Assembly: GCA_011390235.1 (NCBI GenBank)
Contig: JAABSS010000460.1
Location: 1-9,764, forward strand
Reading direction: 5' to 3'
Source: Desulfotignum sp.
Lineage (GTDB): Bacteria; Desulfobacterota; Desulfobacteria; Desulfobacterales; Desulfobacteraceae
DNA length: 9,764 nt
Of the stretch, positions 1 to 7,281 are shown piece after piece. The first letter of the stretch is position 1, and every line of letters begins with the position of its first letter. The notes beneath the pieces were generated by a model, which was given only the letters and a program-made list of their open reading frames with translations, had not been told where the DNA came from and searched no databases. Both the position numbers and the translations under genes were made by a program.

Positions 1-1106
1 AGCACCACGGTGAGGCGGCAGTGCCTGAACACCTGGCACAGGGCCCGCACCAGGGTAGTTTTGCCCGTGCCGGGACCACCGGTGATCACAGATACCTTTT
101 GGTCCATCACCTGGCAGACCACTTCCAGCTGCTCATCTGATAATTTCACGGCCATTCCGGTCAGCACCTGCTCCAAAATCGCCTCCCGGCTGATTCGCAG
201 GTCGGACCCCGGCATGGACAGCAGGGCGGAAAGTCGGTCTGCAATGCCTTTTTCCGCTTTGAACAACCGGGCCAGGTAAACCCTGTCCTCCCACAAAAGG
301 ATTTCATTTGTGTCTGCCAGGACAGCCAGGGCAGAAGGAAAAAGATCCGGATCCACTCCGGCAAGACGGGCACAGGCAGAAAACAATTCCTTTTTATCCG
401 CATACACATGGCCGTCCCCTTCAAAAATAAGGAGCTGGCACAGCAGGCAGGCAGACAAGCGGTTCTCATCGGTTTTATCAACACCCTTTGCCCGGGCAAC
501 AGCATCTGCCGTAGCAAACCCGATGGCCGGAATATCTTTTGCAATACGGTACGGATCGGTTTCCAAAACTGTCATGGCACCGGCCCCATAGGTTTTGAGT
601 ATCAGCCCGGCATGGGCCACATTGACATTGTTTTCCTGGAGAAACTGCATGACTCGGCGGACCGCATGGTGGGTGTTCCAGGCTTTGACAATCATCTGCT
701 GTTTACCCTTTCCGATGCCGGAAACCGTCTTGAGTTTTTCGGGCTGGTTTTCAATGATCTCCAGGGTCTGTTCCTGAAATATATCCACAATGCGGTCTGC
801 CAGGGATTTGCTTATGCCCTTGATCATGCCGGATCCCAGGTATTTGCGGATGCCTGACACACTGGCCGGCAGGGTCACTTCATAGGCATCTGCCTTGAAC
901 TGGTCTCCGTATTTGGGATGGGATGCCCACTGGCCTTGCAGGGTCAGGGTCTCGCCTTCTGCCACCCCTGCCAGATATCCCACCACCGTAATAGGATCCT
1001 GGATCTTTTCCACCTGAATACGGCATACAGTATACTGGTTGTCCGGGTTCTGGTATGTGAGGCGGGACAGTATCCCTTTTATGGTGATCATGGCGCGCTC
1101 TTCCAT
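1..1106 (-). CDS. recD2: RecD2-like ATP-dependent DNA helicase, N-terminal part (cut by window edge)
   Basis: This is an open frame with no stop from 1106 to the left edge (368 codons), so the C-terminal half is missing; the family is usually about 720-760 residues. The start of the protein (MITIKGILSRLTYQNPDNQY) matches the N-terminal OB-like region of RecD2. A helix-hairpin-helix region follows (about 100-230, with VSGIGKGK near residue 143 and IPAIGFATAD near 205). Walker A, GGPGTGKT, is at residues 343-350, preceded by a Q-motif-like LSDEQLEVV. RecD2 is a superfamily 1B 5'-3' helicase in bacteria, found outside the RecBCD complex and linked to DNA repair. Three in-frame starts are possible: 1145 (no ribosome site), 1106 (GGGGA about 10 nt upstream) and 1091 (GGAAGAG 6 nt upstream). 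I chose 1106; 1091 is nearly as good. It is the last visible gene of the hsp20-lon-rlpA cluster, 72 bp after rlpA. Confidence 0.88.
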   Translation of the reverse strand, partial: MEERAMITIKGILSRLTYQNPDNQYTVCRIQVEKIQDPITVVGYLAGVAEGETLTLQGQWASHPKYGDQFKADAYEVTLPASVSGIRKYLGSGMIKGISKSLADRIVDIFQEQTLEIIENQPEKLKTVSGIGKGKQQMIVKAWNTHHAVRRVMQFLQENNVNVAHAGLILKTYGAGAMTVLETDPYRIAKDIPAIGFATADAVARAKGVDKTDENRLSACLLCQLLIFEGDGHVYADKKELFSACARLAGVDPDLFPSALAVLADTNEILLWEDRVYLARLFKAEKGIADRLSALLSMPGSDLRISREAILEQVLTGMAVKLSDEQLEVVCQVMDQKVSVITGGPGTGKTTLVRALCQVFRHCRLTVV

Positions 1107-1178
1107 GTATTTTTGATCCCCAGAGAAAAGTCCGGTTGACAGCATCGCAGGTTTAGAAAAACGATATCAGCCACAGCC

Positions 1179-1988
1179 CTACTCCGCAACGGCAAAAGCC
1201 TGGTCAAACCCGTCATCAACTTTCAGGGTGACACTGAACCGTTCGGCATCCTTGAGGTTGGAAAACCGGCCGATGCGCACCCGGTAAAAAGTGCCCCGAT
1301 AGTCTTTATGCACCACGATATGGGCGTTCAGATAGGATTTGGATAATTTTTCCTTAAAATTTTGCGCATTGGCCTTTACCTGGAATGCCCCCACCTGGAC
1401 GGTGAAATTTCCCTTCCAGTAATCCAGCTGTTTAAAGGACACGGGTGCGTGGGTTTTTTTGGAATAAGCTGTGGCCGCACCCAGGGCTGTCACCCTGACT
1501 CTGGCGGTACCCGGACCCAGCATATCGATACGTTTGGCACCTGTATAGGAAAGATCGATGACCCGGCCGGTGACAAAGGGCCCCCGGTCATTGATCCGCA
1601 CCCGGATTTTTTGGTTGGTGTTCAGGTTGTACACCTCCACCCAGGTATTCATGGGCAGGGTCTTATGGGCCGCTGTCATGGCATACATGTCATAAATTTC
1701 GCCGTTGGCGGTTTTGCGGCCGTGAAATTTTTTACCGTACCAGGAGGCCAGACCTGTCTGAACAAACCCATGGGCACTGGCGATGGGTGTATAATTTTGG
1801 CCAAATACCGTATAGGGCCGCTGGGTGGCCGGCACTTTGCCGGACTGTTTTTGGGATGGCGGCGCATGCTCCCTGTCATAGGGTTTGGAATCAAGGGATT
1901 TTGAACATCCGGCATGCAGCAGGCAGAACAAAACCAGGATCAACAGGCTCATTATACTGGAAAACAGTGTTGGATATTTTTTTATCAT
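1179..1988 (-). CDS. rlpA: RlpA-like septal lipoprotein (probable lytic transglycosylase) with SPOR domain
   Basis: This 269-residue protein opens with a lipoprotein signal peptide: KK at 3-4, a hydrophobic core at 8-24, and a lipobox LHAGC with lipidated Cys28. A low-complexity linker (29-75) leads to the RlpA double-psi beta-barrel domain at about 78-169. It contains GLASWYG, the conserved Glu97 (TANGE), His108 (TAAHK) and Asp134 (NDRGPF), and the VIDLSY strand. A C-terminal SPOR domain (about 194-269, FTVQVGAF) would bind denuded septal peptidoglycan. In Pseudomonas, RlpA is a lytic transglycosylase acting on naked glycan strands at division sites; that activity is inferred here from the retained domain and residues. 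The ATG overlaps the lon stop (ATGA) and no Shine-Dalgarno is visible upstream, so translation probably depends on ribosomes finishing lon. The stop is TAG at 1181-1179. Confidence 0.93.
   Translation of the reverse strand: MIKKYPTLFSSIMSLLILVLFCLLHAGCSKSLDSKPYDREHAPPSQKQSGKVPATQRPYTVFGQNYTPIASAHGFVQTGLASWYGKKFHGRKTANGEIYDMYAMTAAHKTLPMNTWVEVYNLNTNQKIRVRINDRGPFVTGRVIDLSYTGAKRIDMLGPGTARVRVTALGAATAYSKKTHAPVSFKQLDYWKGNFTVQVGAFQVKANAQNFKEKLSKSYLNAHIVVHKDYRGTFYRVRIGRFSNLKDAERFSVTLKVDDGFDQAFAVAE
1985..1988 (-). other. ATGA stop/start overlap of lon and rlpA
   Basis: The rlpA ATG (1988-1986) and the lon TGA (1987-1985) share bases in an ATGA junction. No Shine-Dalgarno-like run is seen in the last dozen bases of lon. 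This arrangement commonly gives termination-reinitiation coupling, so rlpA output would follow lon translation. Confidence 0.9.
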
Positions 1989-4345
1989 GGGTCAAATGCG
2001 TGGAAGATCACATCCTCCATTTTATCGGTGAAAGAAAAATTCATCTGGTCCTGGATATGCCGGGGAACATCCTCCATATCTTTTTTGTTCCATAAAGGAA
2101 GAATAACAGACCGTATGCCGGCCCTGTGGGCAGCAATAATTTTTTCCTTGACCCCGCCCACAGGCAGCACCTCTCCTCTGAGGGTGATTTCTCCGGTCAT
2201 GGCCAGCCGGGACCGCACTTTTTTGCCGGTGACCAGAGATACCAGGGCCGCCAGCATGGTCACGCCGGCAGAAGGCCCGTCCTTGGGGATGGAGCCGGCC
2301 GGTACATGGATATGGACATCATGGGTATCAAAAAATGTATCATCCACCCCCAGTACTTCGGCATGGGACCGGATAAAACTCAAGGCGGTAGTAGCGGATT
2401 CTTTCATGATATCTCCAAGCTGGCCGGTGAGGGTCATGCCTTTTCCCCCTTTCATGGCAACCGCCTCCACAAACAGAATCTCGCCCCCCACAGGGGTCCA
2501 GGCAAGGCCCACCACCACCCCGGGGGATGTAATGCGCAGGGCCAGATCCGGCATGTTCTGGTCCGGGCCCAGGTATTCATGGAGATCCTCTTTTGTGATA
2601 ACCAGATGGGTTACTTGTTCTTCTGCTATCTTGGCAGCCACTCCCCGGCACACTGTTCCGATCTGACGTTCCAGGTTCCGCAGGCCGGATTCTCTTGTAT
2701 AACCGGTGATGATTTTTTTCACCGCCCCGGCAGTAAATCGGATCTGGCCGGCAGTAAGGCCGTTGGCTTCCCGCTGGCGGGGAATCAGATACCGGGTGGC
2801 AATCTTTTGTTTTTCATCTTCAGTATACCCGTTGAGTTCCAAAACCTCCATGCGGTCCCGCAAAGGACCGGGGATGGTGTGGAGCACATTGGCTGTGGTC
2901 AGAAATATGACATCGGATAGGTCAAAGGATACATCCAGGTAATGATCGGTAAAAGAATAGTTCTGTTCAGGATCCAATACCTCCAGCAGGGCTGAGGAAG
3001 GATCCCCGTGGTAGGAAGAATCCACCTTGTCGATTTCATCCAGCATGAACACCGGATTTTTCCGGCCGGCCTTGCGGATATTCTGGATAATCCGCCCCGG
3101 CAATGCCCCCACATAGGTCCTGCGGTGGCCCCGTATCTCTGCTTCATCCCGGACCCCTCCCAGGGATATGCGCACAAATTCCCGGCCCAGGGCCTTTGCA
3201 ATGGACCGGCCCAAAGAGGTTTTTCCGGTGCCGGGCGGGCCTGCAAAACACAGGATAGGCCCTTTGGAATCTTTTTTGAGCTTTCGCACGGCCAGGTATT
3301 CGAGAATTCTTTTTTTGGGCTTTTCCAGGCCATGGTGGTCCTGGTTCAATATGCGGCGGGCTGACTTGATATCCAGCATGTCTTTGGAGGCCTTTTTCCA
3401 GGGAAGGCTTGTGAGCCAGTCCAGGTAACTGGATGCCACCACATATTCCGAAGATGAGGGATGCATGCGGGACAACCGCTGCAATTCCCGTTCCGCTTCC
3501 TTGCGCGCCTCGTCCGGCAGATAATTTTTCTTTATAAGTGCCCGGTACTCCCGGATTTCCACAGGCTCGTCTTGTGTATCCCCGAGTTCTTCTCTGATGG
3601 CCTTCAGCTGCTGGCGCAAATAATATTCCCGCTGCTGCTTGTTCATATCTTCTTTGACCTGGTTCTGGATCTTGGAGCCCATTTCCAGAATTTCCAGCTG
3701 GTCATTCACCAGGCGGGTAACTTTTTTCAACCGTTTGGTTACATCAATCAATTCAATTACTTTTTGTTTTTCCTTTACCGGCGCGTTAATGGTGGATGCC
3801 ACCATATCAGCCAGCACATTGGGTTCCTGAAGGGATTTAATCATCTGGGCCATTTCATTGGGCAGGCCGGGAGACAAATTGACGATTTTTTCGTATTGTT
3901 CTGCGATATTGGCCATAAGTGCCCGGTTTTCAATATTACGGTTCCCATTTTTACTGGCCATTACCGCAATTTCCGCCTGTAAATAAGGCTTTCCCCGGAG
4001 GAATCTGGTTACTTTGAATCGGTTCAGGCCCTGGATCAGCAGCTGGGCTTTTTCATCCTCCATTTTGGACATTTTCAAAATCATGGCCACTGTACCAATG
4101 CGGTACAGATCATCTGCCGTGTGTTTAGAATCCGGATCAGGACGTCTGGACAAAAGCAGGCCCAGCATCCGGCTGCCTGCCATGGCTTCGTCAATAAGGT
4201 CAATGGCCTCTTTCTGGATCAATACCAGGGGCAGCACCATTTTGGGGAACAAATTGGTATCAACAATGGGAAGTATGGGAATTGTACCGGGGATATCATT
4301 GGTTGATATAGTGGTGGTAGCGGAGGGATGTCTGACATCATCCAT
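1985..4345 (-). CDS. lon: ATP-dependent protease Lon (LonA type)
   Basis: Full-length LonA protease, 786 residues, close to the usual ~780-810. Domains in order: the N-terminal LON substrate-binding domain (about 22-220, starting IPILPIVDTNLFPKMVLPL); a helical coiled region (about 220-315, including QQREYYLRQQLKAIREELG); the AAA+ module with Walker A GPPGTGKT at 369-376 and Walker B VFMLDEID at 432-439; and the Ser-Lys protease domain with Ser692 in PKDGPSAG and Lys735 in GGVKEK, equivalent to Ser679 and Lys722 of E. coli Lon. It degrades misfolded and short-lived regulatory proteins in the cytoplasm using ATP. The start is supported by AAGGA 6 nt upstream of ATG. It lies 27 bp downstream of hsp20 and overlaps rlpA by 4 nt, so the genes are very likely cotranscribed. 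Nothing suggests loss of activity. Confidence 0.98.
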   Translation of the reverse strand: MDDVRHPSATTTISTNDIPGTIPILPIVDTNLFPKMVLPLVLIQKEAIDLIDEAMAGSRMLGLLLSRRPDPDSKHTADDLYRIGTVAMILKMSKMEDEKAQLLIQGLNRFKVTRFLRGKPYLQAEIAVMASKNGNRNIENRALMANIAEQYEKIVNLSPGLPNEMAQMIKSLQEPNVLADMVASTINAPVKEKQKVIELIDVTKRLKKVTRLVNDQLEILEMGSKIQNQVKEDMNKQQREYYLRQQLKAIREELGDTQDEPVEIREYRALIKKNYLPDEARKEAERELQRLSRMHPSSSEYVVASSYLDWLTSLPWKKASKDMLDIKSARRILNQDHHGLEKPKKRILEYLAVRKLKKDSKGPILCFAGPPGTGKTSLGRSIAKALGREFVRISLGGVRDEAEIRGHRRTYVGALPGRIIQNIRKAGRKNPVFMLDEIDKVDSSYHGDPSSALLEVLDPEQNYSFTDHYLDVSFDLSDVIFLTTANVLHTIPGPLRDRMEVLELNGYTEDEKQKIATRYLIPRQREANGLTAGQIRFTAGAVKKIITGYTRESGLRNLERQIGTVCRGVAAKIAEEQVTHLVITKEDLHEYLGPDQNMPDLALRITSPGVVVGLAWTPVGGEILFVEAVAMKGGKGMTLTGQLGDIMKESATTALSFIRSHAEVLGVDDTFFDTHDVHIHVPAGSIPKDGPSAGVTMLAALVSLVTGKKVRSRLAMTGEITLRGEVLPVGGVKEKIIAAHRAGIRSVILPLWNKKDMEDVPRHIQDQMNFSFTDKMEDVIFHAFDP

Positions 4346-4372
4346 TTGTATTCCTTTTTGTATACCCTTGCG

Positions 4373-4825
4373 CTAGATGAAATCCATGGACAGGTTATGT
4401 CTCTGTTTGTTATTTTCTGTAAATAACTTGCCAAGGGTCAACTGGAGAAAGCCGTTGTTGAAAACAGCAGATACTTTTTCCACGTCAATCACGCTGGGCA
4501 GATACAATACCCTTTCAAACTGGCCGAACTGAATTTCAGCCAGCCGGTACGTGGCAGTAGAATCAGGCTGGCTGCATTTTCGGGTGCCTGCAATCTTAAC
4601 CGCCTTGTTGCTGATATCAATCACGATATCCTCTTTTCTCACCCCTGCGATTTCAGCCTGAATAATGATTTCATTTCGCGTTTCAAATATATCCATCTGG
4701 GGCTTCCAGACGCGTTTTGAAAAACAGAACATCGGGTTTACCGATTGAAACATCTCTTCAAAAGATTTTTCTTCTGTGTCATATGTTTCAAGATTATTGC
4801 CGTACCGAATTTCTATATGTTCCAT
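4373..4825 (-). CDS. Small heat-shock protein, Hsp20/alpha-crystallin family
   Basis: This 150-residue protein has an alpha-crystallin domain at about 40-133, beginning WKPQMDIFETRNEIII. The domain contains the AEIAGVRKEDI strand region and the diagnostic A-x-x-x-N-G-x-L motif (AVFNNGFL, 120-127). Small heat-shock proteins are ATP-independent holdases that bind unfolding proteins in the cytoplasm. The N-terminal arm (1-39) is short. The tail after residue 133 lacks the usual I-x-I/V motif that docks into neighbouring dimers. The start is well supported by AGGAG 6 nt before the ATG; the stop is TAG. It is first gene of the minus-strand cluster, 27 bp before lon, so substrates it holds could be passed to Lon; that link is inference. 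I give no gene symbol because family names (hspA, ibpA, hsp20) do not map safely. Confidence 0.93.
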   Translation of the reverse strand: MEHIEIRYGNNLETYDTEEKSFEEMFQSVNPMFCFSKRVWKPQMDIFETRNEIIIQAEIAGVRKEDIVIDISNKAVKIAGTRKCSQPDSTATYRLAEIQFGQFERVLYLPSVIDVEKVSAVFNNGFLQLTLGKLFTENNKQRHNLSMDFI

Positions 4826-4854
4826 AAAAAACTCCTGGGCTGCTGTTCATATGG
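4822..4854 (-). promoter_or_regulatory. Possible leader hairpin pairing the hsp20 start codon
   Basis: In the minus-strand transcript CCAUAUGAA (from 4854-4846) can pair with UUUUUAUGG (4830-4822): five Watson-Crick pairs, a U-U mismatch, then G-U and two A-U pairs. The 15-nt loop holds the AGGAG ribosome site (4836-4832) and the start codon lies in the stem. A weak, U-rich helix over a start codon resembles an RNA thermometer, a device known upstream of small heat-shock genes. This is a by-eye fold without energies, so it is only a candidate. Confidence 0.3.
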
Positions 4855-4871
4855 CCATCTGACCGTCCGTA

Positions 4872-4900
4872 AGAATACCACCCAGCCTGAAAATTGTAAA
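4872..4900 (-). promoter_or_regulatory. Candidate sigma70-type promoter of the hsp20-lon-rlpA-recD2 cluster
   Basis: Reading the minus strand, a -35 box TTTACA (4900-4895, 5 of 6 matches to TTGACA) is followed by a 17-bp spacer and a -10 box TATTCT (4877-4872, 4 of 6 matches). Transcription would begin near 4865, leaving about a 40-nt leader before the hsp20 ATG. I saw no good sigma32 box pair and no CIRCE inverted repeat, so heat control, if present, is not obvious at the promoter. Confidence 0.5.
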
Positions 4901-4956
4901 GCAGATTAGGAAATTGTGACTTGAAATCCATATTAATGGGTGATAATTGGAAAACC

Positions 4957-5691
4957 ATGAACACACCATCACATCAGACAGCTCTGGTCACCGGGGCATC
5001 CAAAGGTATCGGCAGGGCCATTGCCGCGGACCTGGCAGGACAGGGTATATTTGTTTTTGTAAATTACCGCTCTGACAAAACAGCTGCCCAGACAATTGTT
5101 GACGATATCCATTCCCGGCACGGGCGGGCCGCCATGATCCGATTCGATGTCACCATCCAGGCCCAGTGTGATGATGCTGTAAAACACATTATAGAACAGT
5201 GCGGACATCTGGATATCCTGGTGAACAATGCCGGTATCCGGGATGATCACCTCTTTGCCATGATGAAAAAACCCTCCTGGGAAAAAGTGATGGAAACCCA
5301 TCTTACCGGGTTTTATCATCTGACCCGGCCGGTGGTCCGGCAGATGCTCCGGCAGAAAGGGGGACGGATAATCAATATCAGTTCCACTGCCGGCCAGATG
5401 GGCAATGCCGGCCAGGTAAACTACAGCGCAGCCAAGGCCGGAATCATCGGTGCCACCAGGGCCCTGGCCAGGGAAATCGGCAGCCGGGGCATCACCGTGA
5501 ATGCGGTGGCACCCGGATTCATTGAAACCGGCATGACAGAGGGCCTGAACCGTGACAATATTCTGCAGAACATCCCGGCCGGCCGGCTGGGCAAACCTGA
5601 AGAAGTTGCAGCAGTGGTTTCTTTTTTATGCTCATCCAGGGCTGCCTATGTGAACGGCCAGGTCATCGGGGTCAACGGGGGGATGATGTAA
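4957..5691 (+). CDS. fabG: FabG-type 3-oxoacyl-ACP reductase (short-chain dehydrogenase/reductase)
   Basis: This 244-residue classical SDR has the NADP(H)-binding motif TGASKGIG (12-19), NNAG (90-93), Ser143 (NISSTAG), and Tyr156 and Lys160 in YSAAK. It ends with the typical FabG tail (YVNGQVIGVNGGMM). The family reduces 3-oxoacyl-ACP to 3-hydroxyacyl-ACP with NADPH in fatty-acid elongation. The fourth active-site residue, normally Asn in a T-N-L context, is His115 here (ETHLTG). No other fab or acpP genes lie beside it, so it may be a secondary FabG or act on another acyl or keto substrate. The start at 4957 gives the usual short lead before ALVTG, with a weak GGA 5 nt upstream. In-frame alternatives are TTG 4921 (AGGA about 9 nt upstream) and ATG 4936 (no ribosome site). 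It is transcribed away from hsp20 and ends 6 bp from the oppositely oriented kinase gene. Confidence 0.88.
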   Translation: MNTPSHQTALVTGASKGIGRAIAADLAGQGIFVFVNYRSDKTAAQTIVDDIHSRHGRAAMIRFDVTIQAQCDDAVKHIIEQCGHLDILVNNAGIRDDHLFAMMKKPSWEKVMETHLTGFYHLTRPVVRQMLRQKGGRIINISSTAGQMGNAGQVNYSAAKAGIIGATRALAREIGSRGITVNAVAPGFIETGMTEGLNRDNILQNIPAGRLGKPEEVAAVVSFLCSSRAAYVNGQVIGVNGGMM

Positions 5692-5695
5692 CCTT

Positions 5696-5728
5696 CATCA
5701 GGATCTTTTATCCAGAATGCTCCTGATG
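5696..5728. repeat. Inverted repeat at the convergent fabG / kinase 3' ends
   Basis: CATCAGGA (5696-5703) and TCCTGATG (5721-5728) are perfect 8-bp inverted arms separated by 17 bp. Nested within is a smaller GGAT...ATCC pair (5701-5704 and 5710-5713). The repeat covers the 6-bp gap between the two stop codons and the last codons of the kinase. No T-tract follows on either strand, so it is not a standard intrinsic terminator. It could still be a 3'-end RNA hairpin for both transcripts, or chance. Confidence 0.35.
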
Positions 5729-7245
5729 GCTTTGGAAAACTCATGCATGGAAAAGGGTTTCTGGATAAATCCATGGCATCCCCTGTTGAGCAGCCCTTTC
5801 ATTTCACGATCCACAACCTGACCCATGGTCACAAGGATCTTTATGTTTTTGCGGATCTGGCGGATCAATTCAAAGGTTTTTGTGCCCCCCATTTTCGGCA
5901 TGGCCATATCCAGGATCACAAGGGAAATCTCATCCTGGTACATGCGGAAAATTTCCACTGCTTCCAGACCGTTTCTGGCGGTAATGGGTTTATACCCCAG
6001 GCGGGATAAAAAATTTTTCCCCACATTGATGATCTCAGCCTGATCATCCACCAGCAAAATGGTTTCTGATCCCCTGGGCAGGGCATTGATGCCTGAAGAA
6101 ACACGGGAGGCTGTCTTGGTCTTGTCTGCGGCCGGCAGGCAGACATAAAAAGCAGTGCCTTCTCCCAAAGTGCTCTGGACCGTGATGAAGCCGCCATGGT
6201 TTTTCACGATTCCATATACGGTGGACAATCCCAGGCCCCGTCCGTTCTGGTTCCCGGCTTTCCGGGTGGAAAAAAACGGGTCAAATATTTTTTTCTGGGT
6301 TTCCCTGTCCATGCCCACCCCTGTATCCTGGAAACAAAGCTCCACATAAGGGCCGGAGTTAACTGCAAAAGGATATCCATGGTCCTCGGGAATGGTGATA
6401 TTTTTTGTGGAGACCGACAATTTCCCCTCATCCGGCATGGCCTGGGAAGCGTTGCCGATGATATAGAGGCACACCTGTTCCAGCTGGGACTGATCAGCAT
6501 CCACCATGTCCAGATCCCCGGCATAGGATTCCTGAAAGGACAAATCCTTTCGGGTGGGTTTAAACAGGTTCATGGTCATTTTCACCACCTGGTTGATATC
6601 CAGCACCTTGATCTGGTACTTTCCGCCCCTGGCAAAGCCCAGCAGCCGCCCTGTGAGCTCGCCTGCTGTTTCCACCAGTTTTGTAATCTGGTGGATATGG
6701 GAAAGCACTTTTTCCGTGGCGGTCAGGTCGATGCGCATCAAAGACAAATGTCCCTGGATACCCATGAGGATATTATTGAAATCATGGGAAATACCCCCTG
6801 CCAGGACACCGATAGCTTCCATTTTCTGGGCCTGCTGGAGCTGGATCTGCAGAGATTTGATGTCTGAAATATCAGTAACCACCGTCACCACCCCGGTTCC
6901 GGGAATATCTTTTTCCAGGCGGGATGCCCGGATCCGGCAGTCAAGGGGCGGGCCTTTTTTCCGGGACAACCTGGTTTCAGCCATGCCTGCGCCGAACCTG
7001 TCCAATCCCTTTACCAGCACAGATGCCACGCGGCTGTATTCTTTCCGGGTGGGAAAAACATCCCGGGCATTTGTATTGGTCAGTGCCCCCGGCGTATAGC
7101 CCAGCATGGCATAAAAGGTGTCATTGGCCCAGACGATCAGATCATTTCGCACGATCACGATACCGGCAGGGCATGCCTCAAAAACCGTCTGCATCTGCTG
7201 GAGACTTTGTTCACATGCATCATTGGAAAGGTTTGCCATAAACAT
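5698..7245 (-). CDS. Soluble hybrid sensor kinase: PAS - histidine kinase - receiver
   Basis: This 515-residue protein has no membrane segment or signal peptide, so it is predicted cytoplasmic. A PAS domain (about 13-128, including VWANDTFYAMLGY) is followed by a short coiled linker and the HisKA dimerisation helix with phosphoacceptor His154 (GGISHDFNN). The HATPase domain has the N-box Asn265 (IGNASQAM), G1 DTGVGM (307-312), F-box FDPFFSTR and G2 GRGLGLS (335-341). A C-terminal receiver (about 395-512) has Asp400/Asp401, phosphoacceptor Asp446 (VILDMAMPKM) and Lys496 (QKPF). It should autophosphorylate in response to a PAS-sensed cue and pass phosphate to its own receiver. No response regulator, HPt gene or output domain is nearby, so its target is unknown. 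The residue aligning with the conserved receiver Thr/Ser looks like Met474. AGGAG 6 nt before ATG 7245 supports the start; a second ATG lies at 7239. Confidence 0.93.
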   Translation of the reverse strand: MFMANLSNDACEQSLQQMQTVFEACPAGIVIVRNDLIVWANDTFYAMLGYTPGALTNTNARDVFPTRKEYSRVASVLVKGLDRFGAGMAETRLSRKKGPPLDCRIRASRLEKDIPGTGVVTVVTDISDIKSLQIQLQQAQKMEAIGVLAGGISHDFNNILMGIQGHLSLMRIDLTATEKVLSHIHQITKLVETAGELTGRLLGFARGGKYQIKVLDINQVVKMTMNLFKPTRKDLSFQESYAGDLDMVDADQSQLEQVCLYIIGNASQAMPDEGKLSVSTKNITIPEDHGYPFAVNSGPYVELCFQDTGVGMDRETQKKIFDPFFSTRKAGNQNGRGLGLSTVYGIVKNHGGFITVQSTLGEGTAFYVCLPAADKTKTASRVSSGINALPRGSETILLVDDQAEIINVGKNFLSRLGYKPITARNGLEAVEIFRMYQDEISLVILDMAMPKMGGTKTFELIRQIRKNIKILVTMGQVVDREMKGLLNRGCHGFIQKPFSMHEFSKAIRSILDKRS

Positions 7246-7281
7246 GCCTGTCTCCTGTTCAAAAAATATTGACGTATAAAA

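Noticed and set aside
161..544. 127-codon minus-strand frame within recD2
   Set aside because: It is an off-frame reading; the true recD2 frame is open through it and reaches an in-frame Walker A motif at 80-57, so no frameshift is needed.
1107..1178. Terminator between rlpA and recD2
   Set aside because: A short T-run exists in the transcript sense (about 1160-1156), but I find no convincing stem before it.
1362..1904. 180-codon plus-strand frame opposite rlpA
   Set aside because: Antisense to the RlpA and SPOR domains, with no recognisable domain of its own.
1914..2920. Long plus-strand open frames opposite lon (250 and 264 codons)
   Set aside because: They lie wholly antisense to well-supported lon codons; the products are low-complexity and resemble nothing known. 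They are by-products of lon codon use.
4921..4947. TTGAAA and GATAAT, 15 bp apart, as a fabG promoter
   Set aside because: The spacing is short and transcription would start almost at the chosen ATG (4957), leaving no leader for a ribosome site. TTG 4921 as the start codon would also be excluded. No better fabG promoter was found.
6196..6867. 223-codon plus-strand frame opposite the kinase gene
   Set aside because: Antisense to the conserved HisKA and HATPase motifs; the His-rich composition reflects reverse-complement codon use.
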